A stretch of 7,300 bases of DNA from Bacteroidetes/Chlorobi group bacterium ChocPot_Mid (GTDB taxonomy: Bacteria; Bacteroidota; Ignavibacteria; Kapaibacteriales; UBA2268): positions 1 to 7,300 of the forward strand of contig RCNQ01000021.1 of NCBI GenBank assembly GCA_003731675.1, given 5' to 3'. The translations under genes were made by a program, and so were the position numbers. Below are positions 1 through 5,851 of the stretch, piece after piece. A model generated the notes under the pieces. It did not search any database. It had not been told where the DNA came from and saw nothing but the letters and a program-made list of their open reading frames with translations. How positions within the stretch are numbered: the first letter of the stretch is position 1; every line of letters begins with the position of its first letter.

Positions 1-363
1 ATTTTTCTTGACCCACCATATTATTCTGCAACTAAATCTGCACTTTATGGTAAAAATGGGAATCTTCATAAGTCTTTTAACCATGAAAGATTTGCACAAA
101 CAATGAGCAATTGCAAGCATAATTGGCTTATAACATATGATGATAGTAATTACATTAGAGAATTATTCTCTTTCGCCAATATACTTTCTTGGGATTTGAC
201 CTATGGCATGAGAAATACTAATGGAAATTCTACCCAAATTGGCAAGGAATTATTTATATCGAATTATTTAGAAGCATTTCCGAAACAACAGCAAACATCA
301 ATGTTTGAAAACAAAATTAATAAAATTCTTCCTTTTAGTTCACAAATTGTTACCTCAATTTGA
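1..363 (+). CDS. D12-class adenine-specific DNA methyltransferase, C-terminal part (5' end outside window)
   Basis: The frame is open from the first base to the TGA at 361-363 and gives about 120 residues, so the gene starts upstream of the window. It opens almost at once with Asp-Pro-Pro-Tyr-Tyr (residues 4-8 of the visible part), catalytic motif IV of amino-methyltransferases. Then come Leu-Tyr-Gly..Gly..His, Phe-Asn-His-Glu-Arg-Phe, Trp-Leu-Ile-Thr-Tyr-Asp and a final Gly-Lys-Glu-Leu-Phe-Ile-Ser-Asn-Tyr block, as expected for the C-terminal third of Dam/MboI-type D12 enzymes (about 270-300 residues when whole). Such enzymes transfer methyl from S-adenosylmethionine to adenine N6, either alone or in a restriction-modification pair; the recognition site cannot be read here. 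An internal Met codon at 103 is not the start, because motif IV lies before it. GC is about 30%, against about 40% in neighbouring genes, which suggests transfer. It converges on the transporter gene with a 23-bp gap and no clear hairpin terminator between them. Confidence 0.88.
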   Translation: MFLDPPYYSATKSALYGKNGNLHKSFNHERFAQTMSNCKHNWLITYDDSNYIRELFSFANILSWDLTYGMRNTNGNSTQIGKELFISNYLEAFPKQQQTSMFENKINKILPFSSQIVTSI

Positions 364-386
364 AGTTAATTTGAAGATATTCCCCT

Positions 387-2258
387 TTAATTCCCCACTA
401 TCAATATCGGCATGTTGACTTTGTGCCGGACGTTGTCAACAGTGGTACCTAAGAGTATGTCTTTGAAAAATCTGTGTCCGTGTGCTCCCATTACAAGTAA
501 CTCTGCTCCAACCGAATTAACGTATTCGGGTATTTTCTTTTTTGGTGAGCCAAATTCCAATTTGATTTCAGCTTTATATCCGTTTTCCTCTAAAAATGCC
601 GCATAGCTTTTAAGTACCCCAAAATCGTGTTCTGTCTCCTGGTCTTCAATCTCATTACCATATAGAATTGCACCTGCTGATTCAACAATGTGAATCAAAT
701 AATAAATAGCGTTTTTGCCACCTGTAGTAAGTGCTCTGTTAATAACAAGATTATCAATACCTGAGAAGTCGAGGGCAACTGCAATGTGTCTGTATTCCTT
801 AATCGGGAGGACTGCCAAATCGCGTACAGCACCATGTGTAAGGTAATCTGCTTTCCTGTATTTCTTGCTGAGTGCAGGGAAAATAGTTATATATAGCAAA
901 AGTCCTGCGGCTCCTATGGCTATTGGGACAACAGTAAACCAAAGTATCGTCGGATTGTAAAAAGTCTCGAGCCATCGGTTGATTTCCTCGTAAACCAGTT
1001 TTGCATTTAACCCAACGATGACAATAGCAATGAACCATGAGAACGATTTCATGATATTTTTGATGGCATATTCTCCCATCTTTTGCTTACTGCTTACAAA
1101 ATGGATAAGCGGTATTATTGCAAATCCAAGCTGAAGACTAAGCACTACCTGACTCAGAACAAGCAATTCGCCGATTGCTCCTTCACCAAAATACACAATT
1201 GCAATAACAGCTGGCGTAATTGCTATTAACCTTGTTATCACCCTGCGTATCCATGGCTGAATACGAATATCAAGGTATCCTTCCATTACGATTTGCCCTG
1301 CAAGAGTGCCTGTAATTGTAGAACTTTGCCCTGCCGCAATAAGGGCAATTGCAAAAAGTGCTCCCGCCCATTTAGTACCTAAAAGTGGTTCAAGGAATTT
1401 ATATGCATCCTGAATTTGTGAAACATGGAACATTCCGCTTTGGTAAAAAGTTGAGGCGGCAAGAACCAGTATAGCCGCATTAACAAAGAATGCAAGGTTG
1501 AGAGCTATGGCACTATCAATAAAATTGAATTTAATGGCTTCCCATAAACCCTTGCCTGCGCGGCTGAATTTCCTTGTTTGAACAAGTGACGAATGCAAAT
1601 ATAAATTGTGGGGCATAACTGTTGCACCGATTATACCAATAGCTATATAAAGAGCAGAACCTTCGGGCAAGTGAGGTAAAAATCCTTTGGCGAGTTCTAC
1701 TGTATCAGGTTTTGCCATTATCATCTCAAGCAGGAAAGCAAAACCTATTATGCTTATTAGAACCAAAATAAAAGCTTCGAGTGCCCGCATCCCCTTGTTT
1801 ATAAGGAAAAGAAGCAAAAATGTATCCAGTACAGTAATCAATACTGCCCAAAGCAAAGGAATATCAAAAAGAAGATTCAGACCGATAGCCATGCCAAGTA
1901 CTTCGGCAAGGTCACAAGCGGCAATTGCAATCTCAGCCAGAACATATAAAGAAAAATTAACAAATTTAGGATAGGTAGATTTTGATGCCTGTGCCAAATC
2001 CAATCCCCTTACAAGACCCAATCTTGCACTTAAGCTTTGGAGCAATAGTGCCATGACATTAGACATGAGCAAAACCCAGAGGAGCTTATACCCAAACTGA
2101 CTACCTCCGGCAATATCAGTAGCCCAGTTGCCTGGGTCCATATATCCAACACTAATAAGATAAGCAGGACCCAGAAAAGCAAGTAGTCTTCTCCAGTATC
2201 CTTTTTTTAGCGTTGTATCTATGGAAGAGTGAACCTCTTCGAGTGATATTCTTTTCAT
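387..2258 (-). CDS. Nramp-family divalent metal (Mn2+/Fe2+) transporter fused to a C-terminal UspA domain
   Basis: Inner-membrane, proton-coupled importer of manganese or iron, by family. Residues about 25-465 form the Nramp core of roughly eleven membrane segments. TM1 carries Asp-Pro-Gly-Asn-Trp at 41-45 (metal ligands Asp41 and Asn44). TM6 carries Ala212, Met215 and His217 in Ala-Thr-Val-Met-Pro-His-Asn; the methionine ligand is typical of true Mn/Fe carriers rather than Mg or Al types. The Gln-Ser-Ser-Thr..Thr-Gly..Gly-Gln signature is at 311-322. Residues about 487-623 are a universal-stress-protein domain with Gly-Ala-His-Gly, nine residues, then Gly-Thr-Thr (591-606), which fits the ATP-binding G-2X-G-9X-G-S/T loop. 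Plain MntH is about 410-450 residues, so the extra 150 or so are a real fusion and the frame is unbroken. A GGTGG sequence lies 4-5 bases before the ATG. The Usp domain may sense nucleotides or regulate transport; that is inference. The fusion is why the symbol mntH is withheld. Confidence 0.93.
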   Translation of the reverse strand: MKRISLEEVHSSIDTTLKKGYWRRLLAFLGPAYLISVGYMDPGNWATDIAGGSQFGYKLLWVLLMSNVMALLLQSLSARLGLVRGLDLAQASKSTYPKFVNFSLYVLAEIAIAACDLAEVLGMAIGLNLLFDIPLLWAVLITVLDTFLLLFLINKGMRALEAFILVLISIIGFAFLLEMIMAKPDTVELAKGFLPHLPEGSALYIAIGIIGATVMPHNLYLHSSLVQTRKFSRAGKGLWEAIKFNFIDSAIALNLAFFVNAAILVLAASTFYQSGMFHVSQIQDAYKFLEPLLGTKWAGALFAIALIAAGQSSTITGTLAGQIVMEGYLDIRIQPWIRRVITRLIAITPAVIAIVYFGEGAIGELLVLSQVVLSLQLGFAIIPLIHFVSSKQKMGEYAIKNIMKSFSWFIAIVIVGLNAKLVYEEINRWLETFYNPTILWFTVVPIAIGAAGLLLYITIFPALSKKYRKADYLTHGAVRDLAVLPIKEYRHIAVALDFSGIDNLVINRALTTGGKNAIYYLIHIVESAGAILYGNEIEDQETEHDFGVLKSYAAFLEENGYKAEIKLEFGSPKKKIPEYVNSVGAELLVMGAHGHRFFKDILLGTTVDNVRHKVNMPILIVGN

Positions 2259-2308
2259 TTACCACCAAATAATGTAAGAATAATAAGCACAAAAACTATA
2301 ATAATTTT

Positions 2309-2419
2309 AAATATCATTTTTGCTAATTTTTAAAAATAGTGAAATTTCTGAAAATTAAACAACATTTAAATTTAAATTTTTATATATAAATAAAATATCA
2401 ATAGAATTAAATGATATTT
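2309..2419. promoter_or_regulatory. Repeated AAATATCA octamer, including an 8-bp inverted repeat, in a divergent promoter region
   Basis: The 214-bp spacer between the divergent transporter and lipoprotein genes is very AT-rich. AAATATCA occurs at 2309-2316 and 2393-2400, and its exact reverse complement TGATATTT at 2412-2419. The last two form an inverted repeat with 8-bp arms and an 11-bp spacer. It ends 12 bases before the candidate -7 element of the lipoprotein gene, where a regulator could block or position RNA polymerase. The single copy lies about 50 bases before the transporter start. It could be a shared operator, but an AT-rich spacer produces such repeats by chance, and no known regulator consensus (MntR, Fur) was recognised. 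Confidence 0.35.
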
Positions 2420-2431
2420 CCATCTCTTTCG

Positions 2432-2439
2432 TATTTTTG
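2432..2439 (+). promoter_or_regulatory. Candidate Bacteroidetes-type -7 promoter element (TAnnTTTG) of the lipoprotein gene
   Basis: TATTTTTG is an exact match to the TAnnTTTG -7 consensus of Bacteroidetes housekeeping promoters. It lies 33 bases before the ATG at 2473, giving a predicted leader of about 25 bases. No good -33 TTTG was found at the usual distance; that position overlaps the right arm of the inverted repeat. The match is to a low-complexity motif in AT-rich DNA, so confidence is modest. On the opposite strand a looser match (TAGTTTTTG, 2298 down to 2290, one base too long) sits at a comparable distance from the transporter start. Confidence 0.4.
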
Positions 2440-2472
2440 TATTTTATTTTTTATTAACGAAAGGAAAATACT

Positions 2473-3213
2473 ATGTTTAAGAATAAAATGGTTTTAATTG
2501 CTCTGCTTAGCATTGCTCTTTTTTATGCCTGTGGCAAGGACGAAAGACCTGTCCCCGAAGGTTATACCCGTGGCGTTGTCATCGAAACTATGAACTCAGG
2601 TGGTTATACTTACATGCTTTTAAACCAGGACGGTGATGAAGTATGGATTGCCGCCAACCAGATTGAAGTCAAAAAAGACGATACCGTTTACTACTCAAAA
2701 GCTATGGAAATGAAAGATTTTCACAGCAATACAATGAACCGCGATTTCAAAAAAATTATCTTTGCAGACGATTGCACAAAAAACCCTTGGGGCAACGAAA
2801 AGACACAAAACCAAAACCCTAAGGGTATGCCTCCTATGGGCAAAGGTAACCCACATGAAAATATGAGCAATGAAAAACAAACCGATTTAAAAATCGAACC
2901 CATAAAAAATGGCTTTACCATCGAGCAAATCTACAAACAAAAAAACTCTTTGGCAGGAAAACCCGTCAGAGTAAAAGGTAAAGTTGTAAAATTCAATTCC
3001 CAGATTTTAGGAAAAAACTGGGTTCACATTCAAGACGGTACCGGCTCTGCTCAGGATTTTGATTTACCCGTTACCACAATGGAAACTTTCAATGTCGGAG
3101 ACGTTGTCACTTTCGAAGGAGTCCTTGCGATTGACAAAGATTTCGGTAGCGGATACAAATTCTCTGTTATTATCGAAAACGCCATAGTCGTCCGAGAACC
3201 CGCAGGAATATAA
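2473..3213 (+). CDS. Envelope lipoprotein with NrfJ-like and OB-fold domains
   Basis: A 246-residue protein with a lipoprotein signal: Lys3/Lys5, a hydrophobic stretch 6-19, and Leu-Phe-Tyr-Ala then Cys20. Mature residues Gly-Lys-Asp-Glu (21-24) match the C-X-K-(D/E)2 surface-export signal known from Bacteroidetes, so it may sit on the outer face of the outer membrane. Residues about 29-100 resemble NrfJ-type domains (Gly-Val-Val-Ile-Glu-Thr-Met..Gly-Gly-Tyr-Thr-Tyr, Trp-Ile-Ala-Ala, Met-Lys-Asp-Phe-His-Ser). A polar linker rich in Met, Pro, Gly and Asn (about 105-140) follows. Residues about 148-240 look like an OB-fold of the kind often annotated as nucleic-acid binding (Gly-Lys-Pro-Val-Arg-Val-Lys-Gly-Lys-Val-Val, Trp-Val-His-Ile-Gln-Asp-Gly-Thr-Gly, Gly-Asp-Val-Val). 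NrfJ is named from nitrite-reductase loci, but no nrf gene is present here and the biochemical role is unknown. An AAAGGAA sequence precedes the ATG by 7 bases. The gene ends just before a strong terminator. Confidence 0.82.
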   Translation: MFKNKMVLIALLSIALFYACGKDERPVPEGYTRGVVIETMNSGGYTYMLLNQDGDEVWIAANQIEVKKDDTVYYSKAMEMKDFHSNTMNRDFKKIIFADDCTKNPWGNEKTQNQNPKGMPPMGKGNPHENMSNEKQTDLKIEPIKNGFTIEQIYKQKNSLAGKPVRVKGKVVKFNSQILGKNWVHIQDGTGSAQDFDLPVTTMETFNVGDVVTFEGVLAIDKDFGSGYKFSVIIENAIVVREPAGI

Positions 3214-3220
3214 TAAAAAA

Positions 3221-3254
3221 AAGGGGCTCAAAATTTTGAACCCCTTATTTTTTT
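3221..3254. terminator. Bidirectional intrinsic terminator between convergent genes
   Basis: A near-perfect palindrome at 3221-3246 (AAGGGG, C, TCAAAATTTTGA, A, CCCCTT) has a single C/A mismatch, giving a GC-rich base and an AT-rich upper stem. Seven T follow at 3248-3254 for rightward transcripts. The A-run at 3215-3222 supplies the U-tract for leftward transcripts. It starts 7 bases after the lipoprotein stop codon and lies just beyond the stop of the opposing gene at 3259, so it can end both units. Confidence 0.9.
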
Positions 3255-3258
3255 CTCA

Positions 3259-4593
3259 TTACTTAATCTTCTTAACAAAATCCCTCAGGATATCTGCTAA
3301 TTTCGGCTTGCTAATTTCTGCCAATTCATAGTAAACCCTTGTGTTTGGTTGCTTGATTTTTATAAACCGTCCCAAATCAATAGGTGTCCCGATTATCACC
3401 GAATCGCATTTTACCTTGGCTATTGTCTTTTCAAGGTCTTTCATCTGCTGTTTGCCGTAACCCATTGCAGGAAGCAATGAACCTATCTCCGGATAAGTTC
3501 TGAATGTCTCTGTTATCTTGCCAACTGTATATGGTCTCGGGTCAATAAATGTGATTGCGCCATACCTACGTGCGGCTACCATTCCGGCTCCCATATCCAT
3601 TTCTCCGTGTGTCAATGTCGGACCATCTTCTATCACAAGAACATTTTTGCCCCTGATTACTTCCGGCTTTTCTGCGACAACCGATGACGCCGCTAATATT
3701 ACCTGTGCTTTAGGATTGAATGCCCTAATATTCCCTAATACATAATCAATATCCTCTGGATAAGCCGAATCTACCTTATTAACAACAACAATATCTGCCA
3801 TCCTCAAATTAACCTCGCCAGGATAGTATCCGATTTCGTGCCCCGGTCTTAACGGGTCAACTACTACTATTGATAAATCAGGTTTATAAAACGGCATATC
3901 GTTGTTTCCACCATCCCAAACAATTATATCTGCTTCTTTTTCTGCTTCCCGAACGATTGCTTCGTAATCAACACCTGAATAAATCACACTCTTCATTGCT
4001 ATATGCGGTTCGTATTCTTCCATCTCCTCTATTGTGCATTTATGCTTCTCCAAATCTGAAAGCTTGGCAAATCTTTGAACTTTTTGCTTTGCCAAATCAC
4101 CATAAGGCATGGGGTGACGTATTGATACAACCCTTTTTCCGAGTGACATCAATTGACGCACAACCTCGCGTGTAGTCTGACTTTTACCGCAACCTGTACG
4201 AATAGCTGTGATTGATACTACAGGTTTTTTTGATTCTATCATTGTTGGATATGAACCCAACATTGAGAATTTTGCCCCCGTTACCAATACTCTCGATGCA
4301 AGATGCATTACCGTATCGTATGGCAAATCGCTGTATGACAATACACACTCATTTACGTTATACTTCTTGATTAACTTTTCCAATTCGCTTTCAGCAAATA
4401 TCGGAATTCCGTTCGGATAGTTCTTTCCCGCTAAAACTGCCGGGTATTTTCTTCCTGCTATATCCGGTATCTGTGCCGCTGTAAACGCAACGACCTCTGT
4501 GTTCTCGCAATCACTGTAATATGTATTGAAGTTATGGAAATCTCTTCCTGCCGCTCCAATAATAATTACTTTTTTCTTGTCCTTTTTACTCAT
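3259..4593 (-). CDS. COG2403 P-loop protein, cyclic 2,3-diphosphoglycerate synthetase-like (bacterial role unknown)
   Basis: A 444-residue cytoplasmic protein of the family that includes the archaeal enzyme closing 2,3-diphosphoglycerate into its cyclic anhydride with ATP; bacterial members are usually annotated as predicted GTPases. Residues 9-22 are a Rossmann-like start (Val-Ile-Ile-Ile-Gly-Ala-Ala-Gly-Arg-Asp-Phe-His-Asn-Phe). The P-loop is Arg-Thr-Gly-Cys-Gly-Lys-Ser at 132-138, followed by Gln-Thr-Thr-Arg. Trp-Asp-Gly-Gly-Asn-Asn-Asp (226-232) is a likely Walker B or switch-like segment, and Asn-Lys-Val-Asp (272-275) looks like a GTPase base-recognition motif. The length is near that of the archaeal enzyme. 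An in-frame ATG at 4671 would add 26 basic residues overlapping the upstream gene; the start at 4593 is preferred because AAGGAG lies 6 bases before it and homology begins there. It is the last gene of the leftward operon, 32 bases after the aminotransferase. The family is clear; the substrate is not. Confidence 0.85.
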   Translation of the reverse strand: MSKKDKKKVIIIGAAGRDFHNFNTYYSDCENTEVVAFTAAQIPDIAGRKYPAVLAGKNYPNGIPIFAESELEKLIKKYNVNECVLSYSDLPYDTVMHLASRVLVTGAKFSMLGSYPTMIESKKPVVSITAIRTGCGKSQTTREVVRQLMSLGKRVVSIRHPMPYGDLAKQKVQRFAKLSDLEKHKCTIEEMEEYEPHIAMKSVIYSGVDYEAIVREAEKEADIIVWDGGNNDMPFYKPDLSIVVVDPLRPGHEIGYYPGEVNLRMADIVVVNKVDSAYPEDIDYVLGNIRAFNPKAQVILAASSVVAEKPEVIRGKNVLVIEDGPTLTHGEMDMGAGMVAARRYGAITFIDPRPYTVGKITETFRTYPEIGSLLPAMGYGKQQMKDLEKTIAKVKCDSVIIGTPIDLGRFIKIKQPNTRVYYELAEISKPKLADILRDFVKKIK

Positions 4594-4599
4594 AAAATT

Positions 4600-4605
4600 C
4601 TCCTT
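4600..4605 (-). promoter_or_regulatory. Shine-Dalgarno AAGGAG that decides the start of the COG2403 gene
   Basis: On the minus strand AAGGAG lies 6 bases before the ATG at 4593. This supports that codon over the upstream in-frame ATG at 4671, which lies inside the aminotransferase gene. Confidence 0.8.
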
Positions 4606-4625
4606 AAAATTTATTTTTAAAAATA

Positions 4626-5825
4626 TCAATCTAATGATTTTACAACTTTTTCTATTTTTTCTACTGCCCAATCAATTTCATCTTTTGTAATCACGAGCGG
4701 TGGGGCAAATCTTATTATATTTTCATGCGTTTCCTTGCATAGTATCCCTTCTTCTTTCAACTTTTCGCAATAAGGTCTTGCTTTTCTGTCGAGAACAAAT
4801 CCAATCCAAAGACCCCTGCCTCTTACCATCACAATATGCGGACTTTGAATTGCTCTGAGTTTTTGAACAAAGTATTCACCCAATTCAGCTGACCTCTCAA
4901 CCAGTTTTTCCTCCTCGATTACCTCCAAACTCCTTACTGCAACAGCCGCCCCAAGCGGATTACCACCAAATGTCGAACCATGTTCACCCGGCTTTATTAC
5001 TCCGAGTATTTTGCTGTCAGCCAATATTGCTGATACTGGATAATATCCTCCCGAAAGAGCTTTACCAATTATTACAATATCAGGTCTCACTCCTTCGTAA
5101 TAATGTGCAAAAAGCTTACCTGCTCTGCCTAACCCCGATTGAATCTCATCACAGATAAATAGTATGTTGTTCTCCTTGCATATCTTTTCGATTCCTTTAA
5201 GATAACCATCAGGCGGGATAACAATACCACCCTCTCCCTGAATAGGTTCAACCAGCACAGCCGCAGTATTTGGAGTAATCTTAGACTTCAGGTCTTCGAG
5301 ATTGCCGTATTCGTGCATAGGAAATGCCTCAGTGCAATATGGTCCAAAACCTTTATTTGACATAGGGTCATCAGAAAATCCAACAATAGTCGTTGTCCTG
5401 CCATGAAAATTACCTGATGCCACAATTATCTCCGCTTTGTTCTCAGGAATACCTTTCACGTCATATCCCCAACGCCTCGCTGTTTTAATAGCTGTTTCTA
5501 CTGCTTCTGCACCCGAATTCATCGGCAAAGACATCTCATAACCAGTCATTTCATTCAGCTTCTTATAAAGCATTGGCAACTTATTGTTCCTGAATGCACG
5601 ACTTGTCAAAGTTACCTTCGATGCCTGAGCAACAAAAACCTCCATAATCTTCGGATGACAATGCCCCTGATTAACAGCTGAATATGCCGCAAGACAATCT
5701 AAATATTTTTTACCATCAACATCTGTAACCCAGATTCCTTTCGCTTCACTAATCACAACATCCAATGGATGGTAGTTGTGTGCTCCGTATTTATTTTCAA
5801 TTTCAATATAATCCTGTGTTTTCAT
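4626..5825 (-). CDS. rocD: Ornithine--oxo-acid aminotransferase (EC 2.6.1.13)
   Basis: Converts ornithine plus 2-oxoglutarate to glutamate-5-semialdehyde plus glutamate, with pyridoxal phosphate, in the cytoplasm. This links ornithine to proline and glutamate. The 399-residue class III aminotransferase can be aligned from memory to human ornithine aminotransferase with constant offset: Tyr18 (human Tyr55, in Tyr-Gly-Ala-His-Asn-Tyr-His-Pro), Tyr48 (Tyr85), Arg143 (Arg180, in Gly-Asn-Phe-His-Gly-Arg-Thr), Glu198 (Glu235), Asp226 (Asp263) and Lys255 (the cofactor lysine, Lys292). Tyr18 and Tyr85-type residues set ornithine specificity, which argues against acetylornithine (ArgD) or 4-aminobutyrate enzymes. 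The closing Ile-Ile-Arg-Phe-Ala-Pro-Pro-Leu-Val-Ile block is also typical. GGAG lies 8 bases before the ATG. It is the third gene of the leftward run, 26 bases after the carbamoyltransferase. Whether it degrades or makes ornithine in vivo cannot be told from sequence. Confidence 0.94.
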   Translation of the reverse strand: MKTQDYIEIENKYGAHNYHPLDVVISEAKGIWVTDVDGKKYLDCLAAYSAVNQGHCHPKIMEVFVAQASKVTLTSRAFRNNKLPMLYKKLNEMTGYEMSLPMNSGAEAVETAIKTARRWGYDVKGIPENKAEIIVASGNFHGRTTTIVGFSDDPMSNKGFGPYCTEAFPMHEYGNLEDLKSKITPNTAAVLVEPIQGEGGIVIPPDGYLKGIEKICKENNILFICDEIQSGLGRAGKLFAHYYEGVRPDIVIIGKALSGGYYPVSAILADSKILGVIKPGEHGSTFGGNPLGAAVAVRSLEVIEEEKLVERSAELGEYFVQKLRAIQSPHIVMVRGRGLWIGFVLDRKARPYCEKLKEEGILCKETHENIIRFAPPLVITKDEIDWAVEKIEKVVKSLD

Positions 5826-5851
5826 TAAATATTCTCCATGTTTTTATTAAA

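Noticed and set aside
364..386. Possible terminator between the methyltransferase and transporter genes
   Set aside because: The 23-bp gap has a short TTGAAG-type repeat and a C-run but no convincing hairpin with a T-tract.
799..1038. 79-residue minus-strand open frame
   Set aside because: It lies entirely within the transporter gene in another frame and has no recognisable domain or ribosome site.
1687..1974. 95-residue plus-strand open frame
   Set aside because: It is antisense to the Nramp membrane region; its Ser/Ile-rich composition is that of a shadow frame.
2259..2472. Manganese riboswitch (yybP-ykoY type) before the transporter
   Set aside because: The 5' region of the transporter is short and nearly all A/T; the GC-containing helices and conserved loops of that riboswitch are absent.
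3870..4175. 101-residue plus-strand open frame
   Set aside because: It is antisense to the COG2403 gene with no domain or signal; a chance frame.
4612..4625. 14-bp palindrome TATTTTTAAAAATA between rocD and the COG2403 gene, with similar A/T palindromes near 2326-2337 and in the 6803-6835 gap
   Set aside because: These contain only A and T, form weak hairpins without a GC stem, and are expected by chance in such AT-rich spacers; not called as terminators or operators.
4594..4671. 26-residue N-terminal extension of the COG2403 protein from an upstream ATG
   Set aside because: It overlaps the end of the aminotransferase gene, is Lys/Arg-rich and lacks family resemblance, while the ATG at 4593 has AAGGAG at ideal spacing.
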